From Cyanobacteria bacterium K_DeepCast_35m_m2_023 (GTDB lineage Bacteria; Cyanobacteriota; Cyanobacteriia; PCC-6307; Cyanobiaceae), in assembly GCA_016882345.1 (NCBI GenBank), contig VGQR01000103.1:1-6902 (forward strand): DNA of 6,902 bases, read 5' to 3'. The position numbers and the translations under genes are program-made. Positions 1-6,613 of this stretch are shown piece after piece. Position 1 is the stretch's first letter. Every line of letters starts with the position of its first letter. A model generated the notes under the pieces. That model was not told the DNA's origin. It was given only the letters and a program-made list of their open reading frames with translations, and did no database searches.

Positions 1-968
1 CCGATCGTCTGGGCGCGGATGAAGCCGCGCTCAAAGTCGGTGTGAATCACGCCGGCGGCCTGGGGGGCACTCATGCCCGCTTTGATGGTCCAGGCGCGGG
101 TTTCCTTCTCGCCAGTGGTGAAGTACATGCGCAGACCCAGCAGCGTGTAGGTGGCACGGATCAGGCTGGCTAGTCCGCCTTCGTTGACCCCCAGGCCCGT
201 CAAGAATTCGGCCCGATCTGCTTCGCTCAGCTCGATCAGTTCTGCCTCGACTTGGGCGCTGATGCGGACGGTACCCGCCCCTTCTTGGGCGGCCAGCTCA
301 GAGACCGCGGTGCAGAAGGCGTTTCCTGTTGCGAGGTCGTCTTCGCTGACGTTGGTGGCATAGATGATCGGCTTGGCGGTCAGCAGACCCAGCGGCTTGA
401 TCAAGGGCGCTTCTTCCTCACTCAACGCGACGTTGCGGGCTGCCCCGCCCTGCTCCAGCTCCTGCTGGATGCGGGCCAGGGCAGCGTCTTCGAGCTGGGC
501 CTCTTTGCTGGTGCGCACCTGCTTGACCAGTCGCTCGCGCCGTTTTTCGACCTGGGCGAGATCGGCCAGGCCCAGCTCTAGGTTGATCACTTCGGCATCC
601 CGGACGGGATCGACCGACCCGGACACGTGAATGACGTCGTCGTTCTCGAAACAACGCACCACGTGCACGATCGCGTCCACCTCACGGATGTTGGCCAGAA
701 ACTTGTTGCCCAGGCCCTCGCCCTGGCTGGCCCCCTTGACCAAACCGGCGATGTCGACGAACTCGACCCGGGTGGGGATGATCTCTTTGCTCTTGCTGAG
801 GCTCGCCAGCTGATCCAGGCGAGGGTCGGGCACGGCCACCACGCCCGAGTTGGGCTCGATCGTGCAGAAGGGATAGTTGGCGGCTTCGGCCTGGGCGTTG
901 GCCACCAGGGCGTTAAACAGGGTCGACTTGCCCACATTGGGCAGCCCCACGATTCCGGCTTTGAGCAT
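1..968 (-). CDS. ychF: Redox-regulated P-loop ATPase YchF (OLA1 family), 3' end outside window
   Basis: Universal TRAFAC-class P-loop NTPase of the Obg group; family members bind ribosomes and prefer ATP to GTP. The minus-strand frame opens at the ATG at 968-966 ([20 protein letters not shown]) and runs off the left edge after 322 codons with no stop. Visible parts are Walker A/G1 GLPNVGKST (residues 8-16), the [10 protein letters not shown] segment (31-40) typical of YchF, G3 [10 protein letters not shown] with GEGLGNKF (72-90), and NVSE (206-209) in place of the NKxD guanine-specificity motif, which fits ATP use. A coiled-coil-like stretch lies around 130-175. The C-terminal TGS-type domain has the hallmark [20 protein letters not shown] (301-320). 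Family proteins are about 363 residues, so roughly 40 residues are missing because of the window edge, not because the gene is broken. No Shine-Dalgarno is visible. The gene is divergent from the adaptor gene across 80 bp. Identity is very secure. Confidence 0.97.
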   Translation of the reverse strand, partial: MLKAGIVGLPNVGKSTLFNALVANAQAEAANYPFCTIEPNSGVVAVPDPRLDQLASLSKSKEIIPTRVEFVDIAGLVKGASQGEGLGNKFLANIREVDAIVHVVRCFENDDVIHVSGSVDPVRDAEVINLELGLADLAQVEKRRERLVKQVRTSKEAQLEDAALARIQQELEQGGAARNVALSEEEAPLIKPLGLLTAKPIIYATNVSEDDLATGNAFCTAVSELAAQEGAGTVRISAQVEAELIELSEADRAEFLTGLGVNEGGLASLIRATYTLLGLRMYFTTGEKETRAWTIKAGMSAPQAAGVIHTDFERGFIRAQTI

Positions 969-1048
969 GGTTGGAATCTACGGGGCCACAGGTGTGCCGC
1001 CGGCCAGCAAGACTGGACTCAGCGGTAGCGACGGCCATTCCGACCTTG

Positions 1049-2230
1049 ATGACGCCCAAACCGGCCGAGACGGCAGCGCGGTCCGTCGAGTTGACCGCCC
1101 TCGAACCATCGCCGCGCTCAGCGCGCCGGCCGCTGTGGCAGCGGCGCCGTCTTTGGCTGGGGGTGTCGCTGGTGGCGTTGGTGGTCGCCGGCGGCGGCGC
1201 GTTGCAGTGGCGCCGCAGCAGCCAGCAGCAGGCTTCCCTGGCCCGGTACACGGTGCCGGCCCAGCAGGGCAGCCTTCCCGGTCTGATTTCGGCCACCGGG
1301 GAACTCGACGCGATCGAGCGGGTCAACCTCAGCCCCAAACGGCAGGGGGTCCTGACCCAGCTGTATGTCGATGAAGGGGACCGGGTGCGTCAAGGCCAGG
1401 CCATTGCGCTAATGGATCCCGGCGATCTCAGCGACCGGCTGCAGGAGCTGCAGGCCAACCTGCGCAGTGCCCAGGCCAACCTGGTGCGCAGCCAGGGCGA
1501 ATGGCAGCGTCGCCGCCAGCTGTACCGCAGTGGGGCCATCAGCGCCGACGACTACAACCGCGCCTTTGCGGCCTACGAGGTCGATCGAGCCGCAGTTGTG
1601 GCCGCCCGCGAGCGGCTCGAGCAGCGTGGCGTCGAGCGGGCCGACCTGGTGGTGCGGGCACCGTTCTCAGGCCTGATCAGCCAGCGATACGCCGATCGCG
1701 GTGCGTTCGTGACGCCCACCACCACGGCCTCGAGCAGCCTGGGGGCCACCAGCTCGTCGATTGTTGAGCTGGCCCGCGGCCTCGAAGTGGTGGCCAAGGT
1801 CCCCGAGAGCGATGTGGGGCGCCTGCGCGTCGGTCAGACCGCCAGCGTGCAGGTGGATGCGTTCCCCGATCAGCGCTTTGCGGCACGCATTCGCCAGATC
1901 GCCCCGCGGGCGATCAAGACCAACAACGTCAACTCGTTCGAGGTGCGGTTGGCCTTGGTGCAGCCTGCTCCAGCGTTGCGCATCGGCATGACCGCCGAAG
2001 TCGACTTCCAGATTGGCCAGGTCCCAGCGCGCACGTTGGTGCCCACCGTCGCGGTGGTGACCGAGGACGGCCGACCTGGGGTACTGTTGGTGGGCGAGCG
2101 CAACCAGCCCAAGTTCCAGCCTGTGGAGCTGGGCATGAGCAGCGGCCGCAACACCCAGATCCTGTCCGGGCTGCAGCCGGGCACGCGCTTTTTCACCGAT
2201 TTGCCGCCCTGGGCCAAAACCAAGCGCTAG
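1049..2230 (+). CDS. HlyD/MacA-type periplasmic adaptor (membrane fusion protein)
   Basis: Periplasmic adaptor subunit expected to join an inner-membrane ABC (MacB/DevC-like) or RND pump to an outer-membrane channel. The predicted protein has 393 residues. A cytoplasmic Arg/Pro-rich leader (1-34) precedes one hydrophobic anchor (about 35-52, LWLGVSLVALVVAGGGAL). The first half of the lipoyl domain is at 80-122 (ATGELDAIERVNLSPKRQG, then VDEGDRVRQGQAIALMD). An alpha-helical hairpin rich in Gln, Arg and Ala covers about 127-195, and the second lipoyl half is VVRAPFSGLISQRYADRGAF (201-220). Beta-barrel and membrane-proximal segments follow (VAKVPESDVGRLRVGQ, RIGMTAEVDF). The ATG at 1049 was chosen because the frame's upstream extension starts at a TTG (971) only 2 bp from the ychF start and looks non-coding. 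No pump or outer-membrane gene is adjacent: ychF lies upstream and wecB converges downstream. Substrate cannot be inferred. The family is confident; MacA/DevB-like is my best guess at the subgroup. Confidence 0.88.
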   Translation: MTPKPAETAARSVELTALEPSPRSARRPLWQRRRLWLGVSLVALVVAGGGALQWRRSSQQQASLARYTVPAQQGSLPGLISATGELDAIERVNLSPKRQGVLTQLYVDEGDRVRQGQAIALMDPGDLSDRLQELQANLRSAQANLVRSQGEWQRRRQLYRSGAISADDYNRAFAAYEVDRAAVVAARERLEQRGVERADLVVRAPFSGLISQRYADRGAFVTPTTTASSSLGATSSSIVELARGLEVVAKVPESDVGRLRVGQTASVQVDAFPDQRFAARIRQIAPRAIKTNNVNSFEVRLALVQPAPALRIGMTAEVDFQIGQVPARTLVPTVAVVTEDGRPGVLLVGERNQPKFQPVELGMSSGRNTQILSGLQPGTRFFTDLPPWAKTKR

Positions 2231-2231
2231 G

Positions 2232-2289
2232 GCGGCTAGAGCCGCTTGCTCTGGCCTAGTTAGCAGTGCTCAGCCCGGTCTGCTGAGCA
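2232..2289. terminator. Possible stem-loops between the convergent adaptor gene and wecB
   Basis: Two inverted repeats lie at the meeting point of the two genes. GCGGC (2232-2236) pairs with GCCGC (2241-2245) around a TAGA loop, directly after the adaptor stop. TGCTCAG (2267-2273) pairs with CTGAGCA (2283-2289) and spans the wecB stop codon. Neither is followed by a run of T on either strand. This is where a bidirectional terminator would be expected, but the stems are short, so the call is tentative. Confidence 0.3.
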
Positions 2290-3388
2290 GCAGCTGCTGG
2301 GCCGCTTCGACGATGCGGCCCGCCGCCTGGCCGTCGCCAAAGGGGTTGTGGGCCCGCGCCATTGCCTCGTAGGCCTGGGGATCATCGAGCAGCCGGCTGG
2401 TTTCGCGCACGATGTAGGCGCTGTCCGTGCCGATCAGGCGGGCGGTGCCGGCATCGACCGCCTCGGGTCGCTCGGTGGTGCGCCGCAGCACCAGGACCGG
2501 TTTGCCTAGGGCGGGTGCCTCTTCCTGCAGGCCGCCCGAATCGGTGAGCACCAGCGTTGCTTCGCGCATGGCGGCGACCAGCCGGTCGTAGTCGAGCGGC
2601 TCGCCCAGAATCGCGCGGGGATGCTCACCCAGCAGGGCCTGCAGCGGCTCGCGCACCGTGGGGTTGCGGTGCAGCGGCAGCAGGATCACCACATCGTCGT
2701 AGCGCTCAAGCAGTTGCAGCAAGCCCTGGCCAATCGACTGCAGCCGCTCGCCCCAGTTCTCGCGGCGGTGGACCGTCACCAGGATCAATCGCTGCCGGCC
2801 CAGGTCGAGCCCCTGCTGCGCAAACGGTGCCGCCTTGGCCGCCATCAGCAGCAGGGCGTCGATGACGGTGTTGCCTGTGGTCATGACCTGACCCACCACC
2901 CCAGAAGCGCGGCAGTTGGCGGCTGAGCGCTCGGTGGGGGCGAAATGCAGCTGGGCCAGTTGCGAGATCAACCGACGGTTCGCTTCTTCGGGAAAGGGAT
3001 CCAGCAGGTTGTCGGTGCGCAGGCCCGCTTCGACGTGGCCGACGGGGATCTGCTCGTAAAAGGCGGCCAGGGCCGCAGCAAAGGCCGTGGTCGTGTCGCC
3101 TTGCACCAGCACCAGATCGGGCCGCTGGGTCTCGAACTCCCGCTTGAGGCCCTCGAGGGCTGCACAGGTGATGTGGGTCAGCGTCTGCTTCGGTGCCATC
3201 AGTGCCAGGTCATGGTCAGCACTGATTTGAAACAGGTGCATGACCTGGCTCACCATCTCGCGGTGTTGCCCGGTGAGCACCACCCGGGTATTGAACTGGG
3301 GCGATTGCTGAAACGCCAGGATCACCGGAGCCAGCTTGATTGCTTCTGGCCGGGTGCCCAGCACGATCGTGACCAGCGGGGTGATCAT
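2270..3388 (-). CDS. wecB: UDP-N-acetylglucosamine 2-epimerase (non-hydrolysing)
   Basis: Interconverts UDP-GlcNAc and UDP-ManNAc in the cytoplasm, supplying ManNAc-type sugars for surface polysaccharide or LPS. The 372-residue product matches the usual family length (about 370-380) and has the GT-B-like fold signatures: GTRPEAIKLAPV (11-22), QGDTTT (96-101), HVEAGLRT (118-125), DPFPEEANRR (130-139), TVHRRENWGERL (205-216) and TDSGGLQEEAPALGKPVLVL (282-301), followed by TTERPEA. D98, E120, E134 and H207 correspond to the catalytic residues known in E. coli WecB (D95, E117, E131, H213), so the enzyme should be active. The ATG at 3388 (MITPLVTIVLGTRPEA) was chosen because homology begins there. 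The frame stays open 100 codons further upstream, but that part is Gly/Pro-rich and lies antisense to the start of the pilT-like gene. No dehydrogenase (wecC-like) or glycosyltransferase partner is nearby. It converges on the adaptor gene and is divergent from the pilT-like gene. Confidence 0.95.
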   Translation of the reverse strand: MITPLVTIVLGTRPEAIKLAPVILAFQQSPQFNTRVVLTGQHREMVSQVMHLFQISADHDLALMAPKQTLTHITCAALEGLKREFETQRPDLVLVQGDTTTAFAAALAAFYEQIPVGHVEAGLRTDNLLDPFPEEANRRLISQLAQLHFAPTERSAANCRASGVVGQVMTTGNTVIDALLLMAAKAAPFAQQGLDLGRQRLILVTVHRRENWGERLQSIGQGLLQLLERYDDVVILLPLHRNPTVREPLQALLGEHPRAILGEPLDYDRLVAAMREATLVLTDSGGLQEEAPALGKPVLVLRRTTERPEAVDAGTARLIGTDSAYIVRETSRLLDDPQAYEAMARAHNPFGDGQAAGRIVEAAQQLLLSRPG

Positions 3389-3488
3389 CGGAAGGGGCGA
3401 CAAGGCTGCGCAGCGCACCACAACCACTGTCTCATGACAATTGGGACGATTGGCGCGAAGCTGGGGCTCCGCAGCAGTGAACGCCGCG
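3389..3488. promoter_or_regulatory. Divergent wecB / pilT-like promoter region
   Basis: This 100-bp non-coding gap separates two divergent starts and must hold the proximal promoters of both genes, unless a leader extends into a neighbour. I see a 10-bp palindrome GCTGCGCAGC (3405-3414) and an adjacent TCATGACAATTG stretch with two 6-bp palindromes. No convincing -10/-35 pair or Shine-Dalgarno is visible on either strand. The call rests on gene orientation, not on a recognised site. Confidence 0.4.
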
Positions 3489-4718
3489 ATGACGCCGCCG
3501 GATGCCTCCAGTCCCTTCCCCCGCACGAGTCCCTTCCCGGGCGGCAGCGGGGCGCCCGCGGCCACGCCGTTTCCCGTCAATCCATTCCCCGGCGGAGTCC
3601 CTGCGGTTCCTGCGGCGCCCCGGCCTGGGATGGCCGCCCCGACGTCGACATCCGCTGGGCCCGCCACCCTCGAGGAGATCGTGCGCATCGCCTATGACCA
3701 GGGGCATTCCGATGTCCATCTGGGCGTCGGCGAAGAGCCGCGCTACCGGGCCCGCGGCGAGATGCTGCGCACCGGTTGGCCCGTAACCGATGGCGCCACC
3801 TTTGGCCGCTGGCTGCGGGAGATCCTCAGCCCGGCCGACATCGACAGCTTTCAGCGCGACAAGGAGTACGACGGCTCCCACGCCTTCAGCTTCGTGCGGG
3901 TGCGCATCAACCTGCTCGATTCGCTGCGCGGCCAGGCGATGGTGCTGCGTCTGATCCCCCAGACGATCGCCAGCCTGGAGGATCTCAAGTTGCCCGATGT
4001 GCTGCGGGAGCTGGCGGCACGTCCCAAGGGCCTGATCCTGGTCACCGGCCCCACCGGCTCGGGCAAGAGCACGACCCTGGCCGCCATGATCGATTGGATC
4101 AACGGCAACATGGCGCGCCACATCCTCACGATTGAGGATCCGGTTGAGTTCGTCCACGACAGTCGTCAGTCGCTGGTGCGGCACCGCGAGGTTGGCCTGC
4201 ACACCAAGGTGTTTCACAACGCCCTGCGGGCGGCCCTGCGTGAAGACCCCGATGTGATTCTGATTGGGGAGATCCGCGACCAGGAAACCCTGGCGACGGC
4301 GATCGAGGCGTCCCAGACCGGCCACCTGGTGTTCGGCACCCTGCACACGAACTCGGCGGTCAAGACGATCGAACGCATCCTGGGGATTTATCCGGCTGCA
4401 GAGCAGGACGCCATTCGCCGTTCGGTCTCCGAGTCGCTGCTGGGGGTGGTGGCCCAAGGCCTGCTCAAGACCAGCGATGGCAAACGCTGCGCTTACCACG
4501 ACATTTTGATCAACACCGATGCCTGCAAGGACTACATCGTGCGCGGTGAACTGGATGCCATTGAAGAAATCATGGGCCGCAGCGGCTTTGATGGCATGCA
4601 GACCGCCAACCAGGCCCTGCAAAAGCTGGTGGAAGACGGACGCTGCACAGCCGACGATGCCCTGGCCCAGAGTCTCAAGCCCAACGAGCTGGCCCAGGCC
4701 CTGAGGGGACGCACCTGA
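3489..4718 (+). CDS. pilT: PilT-like type IV pilus retraction-family ATPase with PFP-rich N-terminal tail
   Basis: Hexameric secretion-type ATPase of the PilT/GspE superfamily, expected to act at the cytoplasmic base of a type IV pilus (retraction, twitching, DNA uptake). The product is 409 residues from the ATG at 3489. Residues 1-58 are a low-complexity Pro/Gly/Ala tail with four PFP motifs. The PilT-type N-terminal domain follows (from LEEIVRIAYDQGHSDVHL, 61-78). The ATPase core has Walker A GPTGSGKST (187-195), Asp box TIEDPVEFVH (214-223), Walker B DPDVILIGEIRD (253-264) and His box TGHLVFGTLHTNSA (277-290). C-terminal GMQTANQAL (369-377) is PilT-like. The usual AIRNLIREGK-type motif is here ACKDYIVRGE (345-354), a marked divergence. 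An in-frame ATG at 3630 would give a 363-residue protein of ordinary PilT length, so the true start is uncertain; the clean PFP repeat favours 3489. An extension to 3441 is open but unsupported. No other pilus gene is adjacent. Superfamily certain; retraction role inferred. Confidence 0.92.
   Translation: MTPPDASSPFPRTSPFPGGSGAPAATPFPVNPFPGGVPAVPAAPRPGMAAPTSTSAGPATLEEIVRIAYDQGHSDVHLGVGEEPRYRARGEMLRTGWPVTDGATFGRWLREILSPADIDSFQRDKEYDGSHAFSFVRVRINLLDSLRGQAMVLRLIPQTIASLEDLKLPDVLRELAARPKGLILVTGPTGSGKSTTLAAMIDWINGNMARHILTIEDPVEFVHDSRQSLVRHREVGLHTKVFHNALRAALREDPDVILIGEIRDQETLATAIEASQTGHLVFGTLHTNSAVKTIERILGIYPAAEQDAIRRSVSESLLGVVAQGLLKTSDGKRCAYHDILINTDACKDYIVRGELDAIEEIMGRSGFDGMQTANQALQKLVEDGRCTADDALAQSLKPNELAQALRGRT
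3513..3590 (+). repeat. PFP repeat-coding segment in the pilT-like gene
   Basis: Within this stretch the frame encodes four Pro-Phe-Pro units at residues 9-11, 15-17, 27-29 and 32-34, two of them followed by Gly-Gly. At DNA level the 11-mer AGTCCCTTCCC appears twice in close succession. The codons differ between later copies, which suggests the peptide pattern is kept rather than being a recent DNA duplication. Confidence 0.65.
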
Positions 4719-4725
4719 TGGGGGT

Positions 4726-4749
4726 GCCCCGACCAGCAACGGTTGGGGC
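4726..4749. terminator. Stem-loop between convergent pilT-like gene and hli
   Basis: GCCCCGACC (4726-4734) and GGTTGGGGC (4741-4749) form a 9-bp stem with one G-T wobble and a 6-base AGCAAC loop. It sits in the 36-bp gap between the two convergent stop codons, so it could end transcription from both sides. No T-run follows on either strand, so it is not a textbook intrinsic terminator. Confidence 0.55.
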
Positions 4750-4754
4750 CCGAA

Positions 4755-4913
4755 TCAGGGGTTGGCCAGCCGGGCGATCAGCAGGACACTCAGTCCGACC
4801 GACAGTCCCAGCATGGCCAGGCGCCCATTCCAGATCTCGGCCTGGGGAGTGAAGCCGCGGCGCCAGGCGTTGAGCTCATGGGGACTCACCGGTTCCTGAT
4901 CAGCGGGTTCCAT
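4755..4913 (-). CDS. hli: High-light-inducible (Hli/SCP) single-helix chlorophyll-binding protein
   Basis: Small thylakoid protein of the light-harvesting-like family; members bind chlorophyll and carotenoid and protect photosystems or newly made chlorophyll proteins under excess light. The product is 52 residues, a normal size for a picocyanobacterial Hli. A short hydrophilic N-terminus (1-24) is followed by the diagnostic EIWNGRLAMLG motif (26-36). In this family the Glu and Asn of the motif ligate chlorophyll and the Glu/Arg pair holds the helix dimer. The hydrophobic helix continues to about residue 50 (LSVGLSVLLIARLA). The final motif residue is Leu rather than the common Phe. The start is the ATG at 4913; AGGTGG about 10 bases upstream could be a weak ribosome site. 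It lies 37 bp downstream of tsaD on the same strand with no terminator between them, so cotranscription is plausible. It converges on the pilT-like gene. Confidence 0.92.
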   Translation of the reverse strand: MEPADQEPVSPHELNAWRRGFTPQAEIWNGRLAMLGLSVGLSVLLIARLANP

Positions 4914-4950
4914 GGCGCCAGTGCCACCTACCCGACCACCCTAATGGGAA

Positions 4951-6006
4951 TTAGAAGGGAGCCGGGTTGGCCAACAGCTGCGCCGCTGCTTCGAGCGGCC
5001 AGCGCGCGGCAATACCCAGCTCGATGGCACTGCTGCTGCCCTGCGCCAGACGCTGGCAGGCGGCCACGCCGATCATGGCGGCGTTGTCGGTGCAGTACGC
5101 CAGCGGCGCCAAACGCCACTGCAGCCCGCGTTGCTGGCAGCCCTGCTCGAGCAGGGCCCGCAGGCGTCGGTTGGCGGCGACGCCTCCCACCAGCACCAGG
5201 GTCGGCAGCCCCTGATCCTGCGCGCAGCGGCAACTGCGCTCCACCAGCACCTCGGCCACCACCTGCTCGAAGCTGGCGGCCAGATCGGCCAGGGGCAACG
5301 GCTCACCCGTGGCCTCCAGGGCCCGCACCTGCCGCAGCATCGCCGTCTTGAGACCGCTGAAGCTGAAGTCGTAGGGGTAGTAGCCCCCCTGGGGCCGCGA
5401 CACCTTTCCCTGGGGAAGGACAAACCGCTGGGCGTTGCCGGTTGCTGCCGCGGCGGCGATCGCCGGACCGCCGGGATAGCCCAGACCGAGCAATCGCGCC
5501 ACCTTGTCGAAGGCTTCGCCGGCCGCATCGTCGTGGCTGCGGCCCAGGCGTGTGTAGTGGCCAGGCCCATCGACCCGCACCAGTTCGGTGTGGCCGCCGC
5601 TGACCAGCAGCACCAGATAAGGGGGGCAGGGGGGATCCATCTCGAGCTGCGCCGAACAGAGATGGCCTTCCAGGTGATGGATCCCCAGAAAAGGCTTGTC
5701 GTGCAGCCGGGCCAGGGTGCGTGCCGTCACCGACGCCACCAGCAGGGCGCCCGCCAGGCCGGGGGCCACCGTGGCCGCGATGCCATCGAGGTCGGCCAGG
5801 GTCAGGCCGCTGCCATCCATGATCTGCTCAATCAAGCCCGGCAGCGCCTCGACATGGCGACGCGAGGCGATCTCGGGAACCACACCACCCCAGCGCGCGT
5901 GTTCGTCGACCTGGGACGCCACGGCGCTCGCCAGCACGGTGCAATCGCGCACCAGGGCAGCAGCCGACTCGTCACAACTTGTTTCGAGGGCCAGGACTGT
6001 GGGCAT
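4951..6006 (-). CDS. tsaD: tRNA N6-threonylcarbamoyltransferase TsaD (Gcp/Kae1 family)
   Basis: Transfers the threonylcarbamoyl group to A37 of ANN-decoding tRNAs (t6A formation), working with TsaB and TsaE on the intermediate made by TsaC; cytoplasmic and normally essential. The product is 351 residues, slightly longer than the E. coli protein. Motifs visible are [15 protein letters not shown] (5-19), [12 protein letters not shown] (42-53), [13 protein letters not shown] (110-122) with metal ligands H111 and H115, [11 protein letters not shown] (133-143), [20 protein letters not shown] (159-178), [10 protein letters not shown] (213-222), [11 protein letters not shown] (273-283) and CTDNAAMIG (305-313) with the third metal ligand D307. 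All the expected active-site residues are present. The ATG at 6006 ([10 protein letters not shown]) fits the family N-terminus and has AGGA 3 bases upstream; a GTG at 6024 would add six residues. It is divergent from psaF across 59 bp and precedes hli by 37 bp. Identity is very secure. Confidence 0.97.
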   Translation of the reverse strand: MPTVLALETSCDESAAALVRDCTVLASAVASQVDEHARWGGVVPEIASRRHVEALPGLIEQIMDGSGLTLADLDGIAATVAPGLAGALLVASVTARTLARLHDKPFLGIHHLEGHLCSAQLEMDPPCPPYLVLLVSGGHTELVRVDGPGHYTRLGRSHDDAAGEAFDKVARLLGLGYPGGPAIAAAAATGNAQRFVLPQGKVSRPQGGYYPYDFSFSGLKTAMLRQVRALEATGEPLPLADLAASFEQVVAEVLVERSCRCAQDQGLPTLVLVGGVAANRRLRALLEQGCQQRGLQWRLAPLAYCTDNAAMIGVAACQRLAQGSSSAIELGIAARWPLEAAAQLLANPAPF

Positions 6007-6065
6007 CGATCCTGTGTATCTCACCTACTGTCCTCGAGTGACATCTTGCCCTGCGGCTCGACCCG
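6007..6065. promoter_or_regulatory. Compact divergent tsaD / psaF start region
   Basis: Only 59 bp separate the tsaD and psaF start codons. psaF products are abundant, so a strong promoter is expected, but I see no clear -35/-10 pair. TACTGT (6026-6031) is a weak -10 candidate for psaF. I find no pair of HLR1-like direct repeats (TTACA type) and no Shine-Dalgarno before psaF. Part of the psaF promoter may therefore lie inside the 5' end of tsaD. Confidence 0.4.
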
Positions 6066-6557
6066 ATGCGCCGTCTCTTTCCCCGGCTGTTCGCAGCACT
6101 GCTTTCCGTTTTTCTGTTGATCGGCGTGGCGCCCGCCGCCCATGCTGACGTTGCCGGCCTCACTCCTTGCAGTGAGAGTGCTCGTTTCCAGCAACGGGCC
6201 GCTGCCGCCAAGACCGATCAGGCCAAAGCTCGCTTCGCCATGTACAGCCAGGCGGTCTGCGGGGCCGATGGTCTGCCCCATCTGATCGTCGATGGCCGTT
6301 GGAGCCATGCCGGTGATTTCATGATCCCTGGCATCGCCTTCCTTTACATCGCTGGTTGCATCGGTTGGGCCGGTCGCAGCTACATCATCGCCGTGCGCAG
6401 CCGCAAGGATGCGGCCATGCATGAGATCCAGATCGATGTTCCCCTCGCCCTGAAGTGCACGACCGGTGCTGCCTCCTGGCCGCTGGCTGCCCTGGGTGAA
6501 TTCAAGAGCGGCAAGCTGCTGGAAGCCGATCACAAGGTGACCGTGTCACCCCGCTGA
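6066..6557 (+). CDS. psaF: Photosystem I subunit III (PsaF) precursor
   Basis: Photosystem I subunit with a lumenal N-terminal domain and a membrane segment; historically called the plastocyanin/cytochrome c6-docking subunit, and in cyanobacteria it also stabilises the complex beside PsaJ. The precursor is 163 residues. A Sec-type signal peptide covers 1-27: basic MRRLFPR, a hydrophobic core [15 protein letters not shown], and an AHA cleavage site. The mature protein starts [11 protein letters not shown] (28-38), the canonical PsaF N-terminus, leaving about 136 residues. C35 and C65 are in position for the lumenal disulfide known in PsaF structures. [20 protein letters not shown] (72-91) leads into the membrane segment [19 protein letters not shown] (92-110). 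The C-terminal half (about 111-163) has the family pattern [12 protein letters not shown] and [12 protein letters not shown]. The ATG at 6066 gives a complete signal peptide. psaJ follows after 56 bp, surely in one operon. Confidence 0.98.
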
Positions 6558-6585
6558 ACCCAGTCACTGGGTTATTGGATCCAAT
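6557..6585. promoter_or_regulatory. Hairpin and 12-bp palindrome in the psaF-psaJ spacer
   Basis: A 7-bp stem AACCCAG/CTGGGTT (6557-6563 with 6567-6573, loop TCA) begins at the last base of the psaF stop codon. It is followed at once by the perfect 12-bp palindrome ATTGGATCCAAT (6574-6585). There is no T-run, so this is more likely an mRNA processing or stability element, or a partial attenuator, than a terminator. Confidence 0.5.
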
Positions 6586-6613
6586 TCCATCCGTCCACGT
6601 TGCTCCATCAGCC

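Noticed and set aside
971..1048. Longer adaptor protein starting at TTG 971
   Set aside because: It would leave only 2 bp between divergent start codons, and the added residues look non-coding; the ATG at 1049 gives a normal leader before the membrane anchor.
3389..3688. N-terminal extension of WecB by 100 residues
   Set aside because: The added part is Gly/Pro-rich and antisense to the PFP-coding region of pilT; WecB homology starts at the ATG at 3388.
2945..3697. 250-codon plus-strand frame antisense to wecB
   Set aside because: No domain pattern, and composition is typical of a reverse-frame shadow; the sense strand encodes a complete WecB with its catalytic residues.
3432..4739. 435-codon open frame antisense to the pilT-like gene
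   Set aside because: It is Gln/His/Gly/Arg-rich with no recognisable domain and mirrors the pilT codons; long antisense frames are common in GC-rich genes. The sense frame has all the PilT motifs.
5455..5464. GGCGATCGCC, the HIP1 octamer with flanks
   Set aside because: Only one full copy was noticed, inside tsaD. HIP1 is over-represented in many cyanobacteria, but a single copy in 6.9 kb of GC-rich DNA says little.
5131..6120. 329-codon plus-strand frame antisense to tsaD
   Set aside because: Low-complexity Gln/His/Arg-rich shadow; it also runs into the psaF start in a different frame.
6021..6533. 170-codon minus-strand frame antisense to psaF
   Set aside because: No motif or signal seen; psaF on the plus strand is unmistakable.
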